DNA of 64,000 bases from Bin80 sp965209015 (lineage in GTDB: Bacteria; Bacteroidota; Rhodothermia; Rhodothermales; Bin80), in contig OZ242367.1 of NCBI GenBank assembly GCA_965209015.1, positions 372,001 through 436,000 of the forward strand. The letters run 5' to 3'. The position numbers and the translations under genes were made by a program. Shown here piece by piece: positions 29,225 to 38,226 of the stretch (its first letter is position 1; each line of letters begins with the position of its first letter). The notes beneath the pieces are model-generated. The model saw nothing but the letters and a program-made list of their open reading frames with translations. It did no database searches and had not been told where the DNA came from.

Positions 29225-29884
29225 ATGCAATTCATCAAGTCTACGTTATCTATAATTCTGGTATTTTGTGCAGTCTTGATGACCCTTCTCGTCGTCCGGC
29301 GTGAGTTTCAGCCTAGTCAGTTACACACTCAGCATCCCGATCGAGTACTGCCGGATTCACTGTGGCGGATAGTCTCAGAATATGAGACGGCCATAGGTCC
29401 TGAATCGGCCCCTGTTAGGATCGTTGAGTTTCTTGACTACGAGTGTATCTTCTGCCAGCGCTTTCATCCAGTATTGGATTCGATTCGTACAAAATACTCC
29501 GCTCAAGTCGCCATAGTCTACCGAAATTTTCCTTTGAACTACCATACTGGAGCTTACTTGTCGGCAATGGCTGCAGAATGCGCTGCCCACCAATCTAAAT
29601 TTGAAACATATCAAAATCTTTTGTTTCAAAATCTGGACGCACTATCCAATGGCACAATTGATAGAATTGCCATAGCAAAAGCGGCTCAAATATCAGACTT
29701 GAATTCTTTTCAAGAATGTATGACTGACGGAAAAGTACAGCAGAAAGTTAATGCCGACACTGTACTTGCAGGCAAGTTGGGTATAGGTAGTATTCCAACA
29801 ATATTTGTAAACGGTGCAATGTATTCTGGACTAATGACGTTCCCAGAGTTAGATGTCATAGTCAAAAAAGAACTAGCAAAGTAA
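29225..29884 (+). CDS. DsbA-like thiol-disulfide oxidoreductase
   Basis: This 219-residue exported thioredoxin-fold protein has an N-terminal signal anchor (residues about 5-24). The active-site motif CIFC (Cys74, Cys77) lies in the context EFLDYECIFCQRFHP. The cis-proline loop reads GIGSIPTIFVNG near residues 186-197. These are the hallmarks of the Thioredoxin_4/DsbA group. It probably catalyses disulfide formation or reduction in periplasmic or secreted proteins. Its place behind the small cysteine-bearing protein and the propeller suggests, but does not prove, a dedicated client. Confidence 0.85.
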   Translation: MQFIKSTLSIILVFCAVLMTLLVVRREFQPSQLHTQHPDRVLPDSLWRIVSEYETAIGPESAPVRIVEFLDYECIFCQRFHPVLDSIRTKYSAQVAIVYRNFPLNYHTGAYLSAMAAECAAHQSKFETYQNLLFQNLDALSNGTIDRIAIAKAAQISDLNSFQECMTDGKVQQKVNADTVLAGKLGIGSIPTIFVNGAMYSGLMTFPELDVIVKKELAK

Positions 29885-30666
29885 TTAAAACTCCCCTTCG
29901 GCAGTAGTTTTTGCGGGGGAAAGTTCAGATGTTTCCAGGATACTATTTCTGTTCGGATTAACCATACCGTACCTCTTCCATATGAGTGGATTCGGCGAGG
30001 GAGGTTGATGTTTGTGTACTGAGCTGAAGCGGAGAAACCATCGGGGGGACATGCCAGCAAATGATTTTTACAAGGAACTACAATCGCTCAATACGAAGTA
30101 GAGTAGATTGATCTGGATGATTGGATTTGCAAAGGTGGTTCTTTCGGCTGCCATCTTGCTCAGCAAAGGTGGCAGATGCCATGAGAATCCGATCTGGGAT
30201 CTCTGCTTATTTTGTTTTACAGCGAACTTGGGTAAGGAATCCGACTGCAAGACTTAGGATTTTCCTTGAAGAACTGTGTATGGGAAAACCGCATGCGCTG
30301 TTCAGAGGGCAAGAGATAGGAAACGACCGACGGCATATGAACGGGGAAACTCAGCCGTGGATAGTAAATGTGCTCCAATCCTAAAAGCCTAGCAATCCTA
30401 TTATTGAACCACAGTTCAGATCAGCTGAAGATGGAATTTTGAATGAGATCTAAAACTACAACCTGTTGATGATAGAGTGTAGCAGGGTCCCTTGTTGAGA
30501 GATGGTGATACCGTTCTTTTCCCTGTGGATTCAGAAATCTAAACCCTAATATTCTCCATACTAATGCACAATTGTCATGATACTCCCACTCAATTTATGC
30601 GGGAACCTATTAAAAGATCAATCCGAATAAGAGGATTGATCTTTCCAACATAGCCTACAAAACCAT
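29885..30666. other. Gene-poor stretch before the intact IS
   Basis: It contains the group II intron domain V-like hairpin described separately, but no supported protein gene. A loose inverted pair, CTCCCC with GGGGGA, lies at about 29892-29928 just after the DsbA-like gene and could act as a weak terminator. The 87-codon frame at 30121 overlaps the hairpin and looks non-coding. Confidence 0.4.
30271..30303 (+). ncRNA. Group II intron domain V-like hairpin (3' remnant)
   Basis: The 33-nt segment starts GAACTGTGTATGG, has a GAAA-type loop, and closes with CCGCATGCGCTGTTC. It folds as a lower stem of about 10 pairs with one U-U mismatch, a two-base bulge on the 3' side, and a short upper stem capped by an A-rich loop. 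This is the architecture of domain V, the catalytic core of group II introns. A following hairpin-rich stretch could be domain VI. No reverse transcriptase lies upstream, so at most it is an intron tail. Confidence 0.4.
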
Positions 30667-32081
30667 GGGTCTACGGCTTTTTAAGTGGGCAAGGCCCCAG
30701 AATTAGGATGAACGGTCATGAGATGGATTAGGTTCAGAGTCGATTTTGATGTTTATTTTATGGGTAGATACACGATCCATTTTCATTAACCAATCAACCA
30801 ATTGATCGATTCATGGCGATACAAATTCAAGATCTTAGTGAACTCTTCGGTATAGGCTCTTCGTGGGAGGTATCGGAGATCACCTATGATTCCGAGGAGT
30901 TGACGGCGGAGATCCATGTCATCTATTCAAAGGATTTGGTGTTACGTTGTCCCGAGTGTGGGAAGGCCTGTCCGGGTTACGACCATCGTCGTCGGAAGTG
31001 GCGTCATACGCGAATCTGTGACTATCACACGCATGTGGTAGCGAGGGTTCCTCGCGTGCAGTGTTCGGAGCATGGGATCAAGACGGTATCGGTGCCATGG
31101 GCGGATGCGCGGGTGCAGTTTACGACCGGATTTGAGGCGCGTGTGATTGACTGGTCCGAGGATGCGGGCAGTCTATCCACGGTGGCCACTCGACTGAAGG
31201 TGAGTTGGAGAATGATCTCCAATATCATGGAACGTGCGGTCAAGCGAGGGCTTGCTCGTAGAGAGGAAGAGAAGACGGAACACATCTGTGTGGATGAAAT
31301 TGCCTTTACAAAAGGGCACAACTACGTTACGATAGTGGGAAATCCGAAAACGGGGCATGTATTGCATGTCGCGGATGAACGGAAGAAAGAAAGTCTGGAA
31401 AGCTATTATGCTTCCCGTTCCCCTGCGCAACTGAAAGCTCTCAAAAGCTTGAGTATGGATATGTGGCCCGCGTTCATTTCCGCTACACTCAAATGGGTTC
31501 CTGACGCAGAAACAAAGATTGCATTTGATCGCTTTCATGTAGCCAGATATATAGGAGGTGCAGTAGATAAAGTTCGGAAACAGGAGAATCGAGAATTACG
31601 GAAGGAAGGGAGTCTGGATCTCACAGGGACCAAGTATGTATGGCTGACCAATCCGCAGAATATGTCGGTCAAGCAAAAGAAACGATTCCAAGCGTTAAAG
31701 AAGAGTTCGCTGAGAACGGCTCGGGCTTGGGCAATCAAAGACCTGTCCCAGAGACTCTGGCACTATACGAGTCGAACGTGGGCACGCAAAGGTTGGACGC
31801 GCTGGTTGAGTTGGGCCATGCGCTGTAGACTTGCTCCCATGAAAGAGGCCGCGAAGACCGTCAAAAAACATCTATGGGGAATCGTCAATGCCATCGTTCT
31901 CAAAGTCAGCAATGGGCCAGCGGAAAGTATCAATAGTAGGATCAAAAGCATCAAGGTCCGTGCTCGGGGATATCGAAATAAACAGCGGTTCGCCACTGCG
32001 ATTTACTTCTATCTCGGAGGGTTGGATATGTATCCAGAAGGCTACCGAAATCAATTAACCCACTCTTAAGTGCGAAGAGCC
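30667..32081 (+). mobile_element. Intact ISL3-family insertion sequence with 8-bp target duplication
   Basis: The element is 1415 bp long. Its right end, read inward, is GGCTCTTCGCACTTAAGAG and its left end is the diverged GGGTCTACGGCTTTTTAAG. Identical 8-bp sequences AAAACCAT flank it at 30659-30666 and 32082-32089, exactly the duplication length expected for ISL3 elements. One full-length transposase gene lies inside. The perfect duplication argues for a fairly recent insertion. It landed about 20 bp upstream of a probable outer-membrane protein start, likely displacing that gene's promoter. Confidence 0.88.
30813..32069 (+). CDS. ISL3-family transposase, intact
   Basis: The 418-residue transposase is complete. 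An N-terminal zinc-binding segment (LRCPECGKACPGYDHRRRKWRH with two CxxC-like pairs, and later VQCSEHG) is followed by a helix-turn-helix (SLSTVATRLKVSWRMISNIM). The DDE catalytic core follows: HICVDEIAFTKGHNYVTIV carries the first Asp, LSMDMWPAFISA and FDRFHVARYI the middle region, and NGPAESINSRIKSIKVRARGYRNKQRFATAIYFY the final Glu. It differs clearly from the decayed ISL3 transposase at 26.4 kb and represents a second ISL3 lineage. Confidence 0.92.
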   Translation: MAIQIQDLSELFGIGSSWEVSEITYDSEELTAEIHVIYSKDLVLRCPECGKACPGYDHRRRKWRHTRICDYHTHVVARVPRVQCSEHGIKTVSVPWADARVQFTTGFEARVIDWSEDAGSLSTVATRLKVSWRMISNIMERAVKRGLARREEEKTEHICVDEIAFTKGHNYVTIVGNPKTGHVLHVADERKKESLESYYASRSPAQLKALKSLSMDMWPAFISATLKWVPDAETKIAFDRFHVARYIGGAVDKVRKQENRELRKEGSLDLTGTKYVWLTNPQNMSVKQKKRFQALKKSSLRTARAWAIKDLSQRLWHYTSRTWARKGWTRWLSWAMRCRLAPMKEAAKTVKKHLWGIVNAIVLKVSNGPAESINSRIKSIKVRARGYRNKQRFATAIYFYLGGLDMYPEGYRNQLTHS

Positions 32082-32109
32082 AAAACCATAACACTCCAAC
32101 TTTACTACT

Positions 32110-32840
32110 ATGTTTGATATAGTCACGAAAGTCAGGCGTTTGTAATAGCCATTTTCCTTGGGATATCGGTAGCGACCACTTACGCGCAAACTGGTTATTC
32201 AACCACATCGGTATCTATTCAAGCAGGACTTAGCATGTCAACAGTTTTGATGGACGATTTCAATCCTTTACATCCTTCAAGATATTCAAATACAATTGGT
32301 TACACTAGCGGCATCGGTATACAAACCTCTATTTTCTTCCCAATCTCTGCTGTACATGGTGTGCGGTTGGGGCTTGGTTGGATACAAAAAGGGTATTCTT
32401 CAGAGGTGCGATTATCTGAGACTCTTGGAGAACTCCGTGCACCTGAAAAGTCCGAATCCAATGTTTTTAGGCTAAACTATTTCACTCTCCCGATACTTGC
32501 GCAGTTTAGTCCAATATACCCCGTGCGTATCTTGGCTGGTCCGACAATTTCGTATTTTCGTAGGTGTACTGCTGAGAGTATACAAACGGTAGATGGAGTT
32601 GAGGAAGAGCCAGTCACTGTTGACTGTGCAGAAGGGGCAGAGGAAGCCCTCGCAACCATTGAATTATCTCTCAGGGGTGGAGTGGGTGTAGATATACCTG
32701 TAGCTGGTACATTTTCCGTTTCTATTGATGGAGTTTACGATTTAGCAATAAACAGATTTTTTACTGATCCGTCCGGACTAGGATTAAAAAGCAGGGGTTT
32801 TCTGGTTAAAGCAGGTGTGAGCCTGCCGATTGGGTTATGA
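32110..32840 (+). CDS. Outer-membrane beta-barrel protein, frameshifted in the signal peptide
   Basis: From 32235 the frame encodes a roughly 200-residue beta-barrel-like protein with alternating strands (AVHGVRLGLGWIQKGYSSEVRL, FRLNYFTLPILAQFSP, GVGVDIPVAGTFSVSIDGVYDLAI), ending in VKAGVSLPIGL. A start at 32235 would lack a signal peptide. Upstream in the same frame lies VIAIFLGISVATTYAQ, a good signal peptide without a start codon. ATG 32110 (MFDIVTKVRR) lies in another frame and would join it if the TTT at 32139-32141 had one more T. So the gene is either frameshifted or carries a sequencing error. The intact ISL3 element ends about 20-30 bp upstream. Confidence 0.65.
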
Positions 32841-32878
32841 AGTCTGAATAGAAGTTACATCAATAATGCTTACAATAT

Positions 32879-32913
32879 AACTCCTTTCGCGGTTGCTGCG
32901 GAAGGAGTTTTTT
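32879..32913 (+). terminator. Rho-independent terminator after the beta-barrel gene
   Basis: AACTCCTTTCGC pairs with GCGGAAGGAGTT around a short loop, and the stem is followed by a run of six T. It lies 39 bp after the stop of the beta-barrel gene. Confidence 0.8.
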
Positions 32914-33207
32914 GTATGCCTCAACATAAACATTGTGGGTCTATAGCTCTAAGATTGGGTGATTGTTTTTGGTGGCCTACTGGACACAAATCTAATTCAC
33001 CACATGATCGTCTACCTAGATTGACTTCTATGACACATGCCCTTGGTCGCTGGCCGCCACAAGTCTACGGATTTCTTAGAATTTACCAAAAATCACTTAT
33101 TTATTACTTGTATATTAACAATTAAGTCAATATGGTGCAGTTCAATTACTTTTTATTTAAGTCTTCTAGACATAATGAGTAATGGTCTAATCATCAAACA
33201 CTAAACA

Positions 33208-34050
33208 ATGAGGTTATTTCAAGTCTTAGTTAATAGAGTCAAGGCCGTAACATCAATCTTGGCTCTTCTGTTTGTATTTGCTGCATGTGATCAAAACTCC
33301 ACTTTGGTGGATATTGAATCCGGGACTTCCCCTACTGCGAGTATAGAGCCACCAGTCACAGTCGTTGATGGAAGGCTTGTTTTTTCCGATATGGAAGCAT
33401 TCTCCCAGTTGATGGATGATTTAATCTTGTCTGGACGCCCCGAGATAGGAGAGATTGGATTGACAGACAAATTTGCTTCTTTGCGTTCTTCTACCGCGGA
33501 GTTGCAGATGAGGAATGGTCAGGAATCGGGTAATGCGGAATACCTGAGTGACATTGATTATGAGATCGTTGAGGACCCATATTTTGCCGAGGTGCTTAAT
33601 GAACACGGTGAGATCCAAATCGGATCAGACGTATTTAAAGTCACTCGTAACTATGTCTACCAAACCTCGGTATCCAATATTGGACTCTTGAGTAAGATTA
33701 GTGTAAGAAATGCGGACCAATCACCCTTTCTTGACAAGAATAACAATATAGGCAGTATTTCGACTCACGAGATAGAGCGCGGGGTATCAGATACCGTATC
33801 TGAAGGCACAAATAAGACTTCTGCCACTATAAATTGTACCAGCGATTTTCAAACTGGCGGAAGAATACATGGTTCGTCATGGATGACTAGTTATTGGTTT
33901 TACAGTTCTGCTGGAGTTAGAACAAAAGCTCAAAGAAAAAGATTATTTTGGTGGATATCCACTACTGTGAACGAATTAAGTTTTGAGACAACTTATACAT
34001 TCTATAGTTCTAATCCATCCGTAAGCCCTGTCTCTGAAACTGTGACTTAG
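33208..34050 (+). CDS. Hypothetical lipoprotein
   Basis: The 280-residue protein starts with a basic segment, a hydrophobic core (ILALLFVFAAC) and a lipobox cysteine near residue 27, so it should be a lipid-anchored envelope protein. The rest has acidic, serine-rich and beta-prone stretches with no recognised domain. A C-terminal CTSDFQTGGRIHGSSWMTSYWFYSS segment is reminiscent of secreted Bacteroidota proteins that display an extracellular beta domain. It stands alone between the terminator and the TonB receptor gene. Confidence 0.6.
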   Translation: MRLFQVLVNRVKAVTSILALLFVFAACDQNSTLVDIESGTSPTASIEPPVTVVDGRLVFSDMEAFSQLMDDLILSGRPEIGEIGLTDKFASLRSSTAELQMRNGQESGNAEYLSDIDYEIVEDPYFAEVLNEHGEIQIGSDVFKVTRNYVYQTSVSNIGLLSKISVRNADQSPFLDKNNNIGSISTHEIERGVSDTVSEGTNKTSATINCTSDFQTGGRIHGSSWMTSYWFYSSAGVRTKAQRKRLFWWISTTVNELSFETTYTFYSSNPSVSPVSETVT

Positions 34051-34280
34051 GACTGAAACCGTTCGTCCATCTGAGATAAGCAAGACATTATTTTCTGAAT
34101 ATGGATTCAGCAGCACTATTTATGGATCTATCTCTGCGGAGCATTCAGGATCTAAAATTCACAGGGGAGTCAGCTATCCTGCTGCATGTGATTCTAACGT
34201 TCGTCGGTAAATGCTCAACATAAACATAAGATCGTAAGTATGGCGTCAGGAATCTGGTTCAGCCCTAAGGGACGAGAAAT

Positions 34281-36710
34281 GTGTTTGTCTTCTTCCATAC
34301 CAGAATACCCATGATCCTATTCAGAGCGAAGAACCAACTTCCTTGTAGTTCTGTTCTGTGTGGGATCTTTCTGTTCATGGCAGTGACTCCATTGGGATCA
34401 GTCTACGGACAAGAATTTACGATCAGTGGTTATGTGGAAGATCAACTCAGTGGTGAACGGATTCCGGGTGTAGAACTTTTCTTCCCTGAACTGGAACGTG
34501 GAACGGTTACCAACTCTTACGGCTATTACAGTTATGCCACCACCTCAACGGAAATCAAGCTCCTCGTACTGCATTTGAGCTATGAACCATTAGAGTACAA
34601 CTTTGAACTGTTGAGTGACACGACACTCAATGTTTCTCTCTCTCCTCGATCATTCGATCTTGAGGAATTGGAAATTTTGGCTCGCCCGGATCGGGCCATA
34701 GATAAGTCACAAATGAGCGAACACAATATTGAGATTGGCCAAATTGAATCGCTACCTGTGATATTCGGGGAGGCAGATGTTCAAAAAGTATTGCAATTAC
34801 TCCCCGGTGTACAGGGGGGGCAGGAAGGTAGCAGCGGACTTTACGTCCGCGGTGGACGATCAGATCAGAATTTGATCCTGTTAGATGGATTGCCCGTCTA
34901 CAACCCCAACCATGTATTCGGATTTTTCAGTGTTTTTCCTGCACAAGCCCTGAAAGGTGTTAAACTTTTGAAAGGAGGATTCCCTGCCCGATATGGAGGC
35001 AGACTCTCCTCGGTCGTAGACTACACAATGAAAGAGGGAAACTTGAGGGAGTTCAAACAACAGGTAACAGTTGGGCTTCTTGCTTCTCAGCTACTCGTTG
35101 AAGGGCCAATCAAGAAAGATAAATCTTCGTTCTTGCTGTCTGGTCGGCGATCGTTCATTGACCTTATTCTTTATCCATTCCAGTCCACGAGTGATGAATC
35201 AACCATGGGTCATTTCTATGATCTTCATTTCAAAGCCAATTATATTGCTTCCAGTCAGGATCGCGTTTATCTGAGTGGGTATGCTGGACGGGATGTACTC
35301 ACTTATCGGAATACTACTCAATACAACAGCGAGATCAGTGATAATAATTCCACTGCCGATTTGGGTTGGGGAAATCAATTACTGGCACTCCGCTGGAATC
35401 GAATCGTAGGTGATCGGACATTCTTCAATGTTTTGGCAGGAATAACCTCCTACAGATATGCTTTAGATTATGTGGGAAATTCCCAAGCTGCGATTGGTGC
35501 GCCAGTCGTTAAATCCGAGTCGAGTTGGGATTCTAGAATTGTAGACGGTGTCATTAAAATGGATGTTGAGTACAATTCCAATTCTAGACATTATCTGCGT
35601 TTCGGATTAGAGGGAATATGGCATCGTGTAGAACCAGGTCGTACCAGAGTCCGAAGTGAAGATCAGGATCTACTAAGCACAGAGTCCATGCAAGATCAAA
35701 TTCATTCGGGGACTGTTGCGGCTTATGTGGAGGATGAGCTATTCCTCAGTCGTCAATTTCGCGCGAATCTGGGTCTTCGCACATCTGCATATTTCGGAGA
35801 GGGTAAGTCGTATTGGTCTTTTGAACCTCGCGTGAATGTCAGCCTACGATTGTCTAACAGTTTGGCTATTAAGACATCCGGTGTCACTGTCCAACAGTAT
35901 ATTCATTTATTGACCAGAGGGGGAGCCCAGCTCCCGAACGATCTGTGGGTTCCGACAACAGGAGACATTCGTCCACAAAGGGGGCAGCAAATTGCAGTGG
36001 GGCTGGCTTGGAGCGACCAAAAGGCCAAATATGAGATCTCGTTAGAATCATATTGGCGTCAAATGCAACAATTGCTTGAATATAGGACGAATGCGAATGC
36101 ACCATCCTCCGCAGTTCTGGACTGGATGAATCTGATTGAAGAAGGGAGTGGAGAGGCAACAGGGTTGGAACTATTTGCTCGAAAAAAAGCTGGCAGATGG
36201 ACAGGTTGGATTGGGTATACGCTAAGTCAATCTACAAGACAGTTTGAAAACCTCAATCGGGGGGATCCATTTCCTGATGGATTTGACCGCAGGCATGACC
36301 TGTCAATTGTGAGTAATTATCGAATAAACTCCCAGATTGAATTCGCAGCGACTTGGGTATACGGAAGCGGATATCCGCTCTGGCTTCCAATTGGCCGCTA
36401 TACCACCATTGCTCCATACGCCGCATGCTCGCAATGTAATGTCTATCCGTGGGTTGACTTTGGCTCCCTAAATAGTTCTCGTGCACCCAGTTATCATCGT
36501 ATGGATATTAATTTTCATTTTCAAAAAACGATCCGATACGGGATACGTACGATCTCCTTAGGACTGTATAATGCATATGGACGTCAAAACCCTTCTTATG
36601 TCTATGCCAAAGTGAGTGAAGAATCCTTTGATGAGCCCCTTCCCGTCATTCTTACCAATGTATCATTTTTTCGTTGGATGCCTTCAATTTCGTATCAGTT
36701 GAAATTCTAA
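34281..36710 (+). CDS. TonB-dependent receptor with carboxypeptidase-like N-terminal domain
   Basis: This 809-residue outer-membrane active transporter begins with a signal peptide ending near VYGQE. A carboxypeptidase-regulatory-like domain follows (FTISGYVEDQLSGERIPGVELFF, residues about 45-125). The plug domain contains LPVIFGEADVQKVLQLLPGVQGG…YVRGGRSDQNLILLDGLPVYNPNHVFGFFS (about 150-230). A 22-strand-type barrel ends in FRWMPSISYQLKF. The next gene, a DUF4249 lipoprotein, starts at the base after the stop, the usual partner arrangement in Bacteroidota. Substrate unknown; proteins, metals or sugars are all possible. Confidence 0.9.
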   Translation: MFVFFHTRIPMILFRAKNQLPCSSVLCGIFLFMAVTPLGSVYGQEFTISGYVEDQLSGERIPGVELFFPELERGTVTNSYGYYSYATTSTEIKLLVLHLSYEPLEYNFELLSDTTLNVSLSPRSFDLEELEILARPDRAIDKSQMSEHNIEIGQIESLPVIFGEADVQKVLQLLPGVQGGQEGSSGLYVRGGRSDQNLILLDGLPVYNPNHVFGFFSVFPAQALKGVKLLKGGFPARYGGRLSSVVDYTMKEGNLREFKQQVTVGLLASQLLVEGPIKKDKSSFLLSGRRSFIDLILYPFQSTSDESTMGHFYDLHFKANYIASSQDRVYLSGYAGRDVLTYRNTTQYNSEISDNNSTADLGWGNQLLALRWNRIVGDRTFFNVLAGITSYRYALDYVGNSQAAIGAPVVKSESSWDSRIVDGVIKMDVEYNSNSRHYLRFGLEGIWHRVEPGRTRVRSEDQDLLSTESMQDQIHSGTVAAYVEDELFLSRQFRANLGLRTSAYFGEGKSYWSFEPRVNVSLRLSNSLAIKTSGVTVQQYIHLLTRGGAQLPNDLWVPTTGDIRPQRGQQIAVGLAWSDQKAKYEISLESYWRQMQQLLEYRTNANAPSSAVLDWMNLIEEGSGEATGLELFARKKAGRWTGWIGYTLSQSTRQFENLNRGDPFPDGFDRRHDLSIVSNYRINSQIEFAATWVYGSGYPLWLPIGRYTTIAPYAACSQCNVYPWVDFGSLNSSRAPSYHRMDINFHFQKTIRYGIRTISLGLYNAYGRQNPSYVYAKVSEESFDEPLPVILTNVSFFRWMPSISYQLKF

Positions 36711-37721
36711 ATGTCCAAGCCCATCTTCATCGCACTGCTCTGTATGGTTCTCTGTGCATGCGAAACTCCCCTTGACTTTCAGGATCCAGAGTCTTATACG
36801 CCAAGCTTGGTGATCGCCGATTATTTCACACCTGATAGCATATGGTCATTCAGGGTCAGCAAAAGTATTGATCTTTCCCAACCGGCATTTCCGTCCGAGC
36901 TATTTATTGAGAATGCAACCGTATTCGTTCAAGGAGCCTCTGGCTATCGGGAGAAGTTGATTCACTCGGGAAGTGGAGTTTATCGCTCCGAATCTGGCGT
37001 GTATCCCCAAGTAGGCGAGATGTACACTATTGAAGTTGAATCTCCCGGGTACGAGTCTGTTTACGCAACTTCTCATGCCCCCGAATTAAAGTCTGAAATT
37101 CTGGAAATTCGTACAGTTGATTTCTCCCAATTTGGCCAATTGAATCTCTCGACGCTAAGCTTACGTCTTAAAGTGACTGACCTCCCTGATAAATCTGTAT
37201 TTAGGTTATATCTTGTCCGAGTTTTTCCGCCCTGTCAAGATCGGGAGTTTGAGGATACAACGACAAACTGTAACTCCAATATCTTTGGTTACAAACGTAT
37301 TGGATTTACGAGTTCAGAAGCTTCTTTCTATCATAATGTGATATCCTTAGACCAGCCACCTAGTCCGTTTATTGATTCCTTTACCCACTTTGGAGATGCT
37401 TATTTCTCTGATCGACTTTTTCAGAATACCGAACAAGAATTTGAATTATTCTTCGAATCAAGAACGAATAGTAGCAATGAATATGACCATTTCATGTTGG
37501 TCCTATCAAGCTTGAGTGAAGAACTTGTGTTTTATGAACGATCTGAAACTCTACAAAGGGACTATTTAGAGAATAGAGATTATTTCTTAACAACTCCAGT
37601 GGAATTGTATTCTAACGTAGAAGGAGGATTGGGTATATTTGCGGGGTATTCCAGTCAAATCCACCGATTTGATTCACACGGAAGGGAATGGAAGGAAAGT
37701 GATTTCGGAATTGGAGAATAA
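36711..37721 (+). CDS. DUF4249 lipoprotein, partner of the TonB receptor
   Basis: The 336-residue lipoprotein has the signal IFIALLCMVLCAC with the lipobox cysteine near residue 17. Its opening LDFQDPESYTPSLVIADYFTPDSIWSFRVSKS is the DUF4249 domain pattern. These proteins are encoded beside TonB-dependent receptors and probably act as surface-exposed substrate-binding partners. There is no gap between the two genes. A second copy, very similar over its first 110 or so residues, lies at 41603. Confidence 0.85.
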   Translation: MSKPIFIALLCMVLCACETPLDFQDPESYTPSLVIADYFTPDSIWSFRVSKSIDLSQPAFPSELFIENATVFVQGASGYREKLIHSGSGVYRSESGVYPQVGEMYTIEVESPGYESVYATSHAPELKSEILEIRTVDFSQFGQLNLSTLSLRLKVTDLPDKSVFRLYLVRVFPPCQDREFEDTTTNCNSNIFGYKRIGFTSSEASFYHNVISLDQPPSPFIDSFTHFGDAYFSDRLFQNTEQEFELFFESRTNSSNEYDHFMLVLSSLSEELVFYERSETLQRDYLENRDYFLTTPVELYSNVEGGLGIFAGYSSQIHRFDSHGREWKESDFGIGE

Positions 37722-38226
37722 CCGCTCCTCTCTTCAACCAAGAAATTCCAGACGAGATACGTCAATGATCGTTCACCCAGAGTCGCCTTAAATCAGGGAA
37801 AGTTGCTTCTCCAATATATTACGCACGCTGGAGATTCGTCATTATTGTGGTGGTGGCATCAATATCTACCAAATGATTCAAATCTGATGGTTATGCCGCT
37901 ACTTGAGTCCATTTCTGACTTTGACAGGTTGCAACTCTCTGAGGCAAAGAAAGCCGTATTTTCTGGGGATATAGGTCTGTTTTGGAGAATGGCCAGAGAA
38001 ATTTAAACACTACAAAATTGAATCTCGGAAATCGGGGTTAAATGGCCCCAAATACGCCGAAAAAGTCCCGCAATCACACGAAAATGACTACTTCTGCTCT
38101 CCAAGTCAACCCCTACCTGTCGAAATCAGGAATGAAAACTACAATAGTAGATGTTAACCCAACAAATGAGAATCAAAAATATAGCATGTGAGTATCTCAA
38201 TTTCCATTAACAGGCAAGTATTAACA
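37722..38226. other. Intergenic with an IS-end-like repeat
   Basis: It contains the 128-bp repeat described at 38004-38131. The small frame at 37803-38006 partly overlaps that repeat and is probably not a gene. The promoter of the metalloprotease locus should be near 38180. Confidence 0.4.
38004..38131 (-). repeat. Copy of an IS-end-like repeat (pair with 52931-53056)
   Basis: The sequence from AAACACTACAA to CGAAATCAGGA matches the reverse complement of 52931-53056 over about 125 bp with scattered differences. Shared blocks include CGAAAATGACT and CTCCAAGTCAAC. The other copy lies directly upstream of a transposase-like N-terminal fragment, so this may be a solitary end of the same element. 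Confidence 0.6.

Noticed and set aside
30121..30384. 87-residue protein gene
   Set aside because: It overlaps the domain V-like hairpin and shows no family, signal or operon context; likely chance.
37803..38006. 67-residue open frame
   Set aside because: Its end runs into the IS-end-like repeat, and it has no protein features or conserved context.
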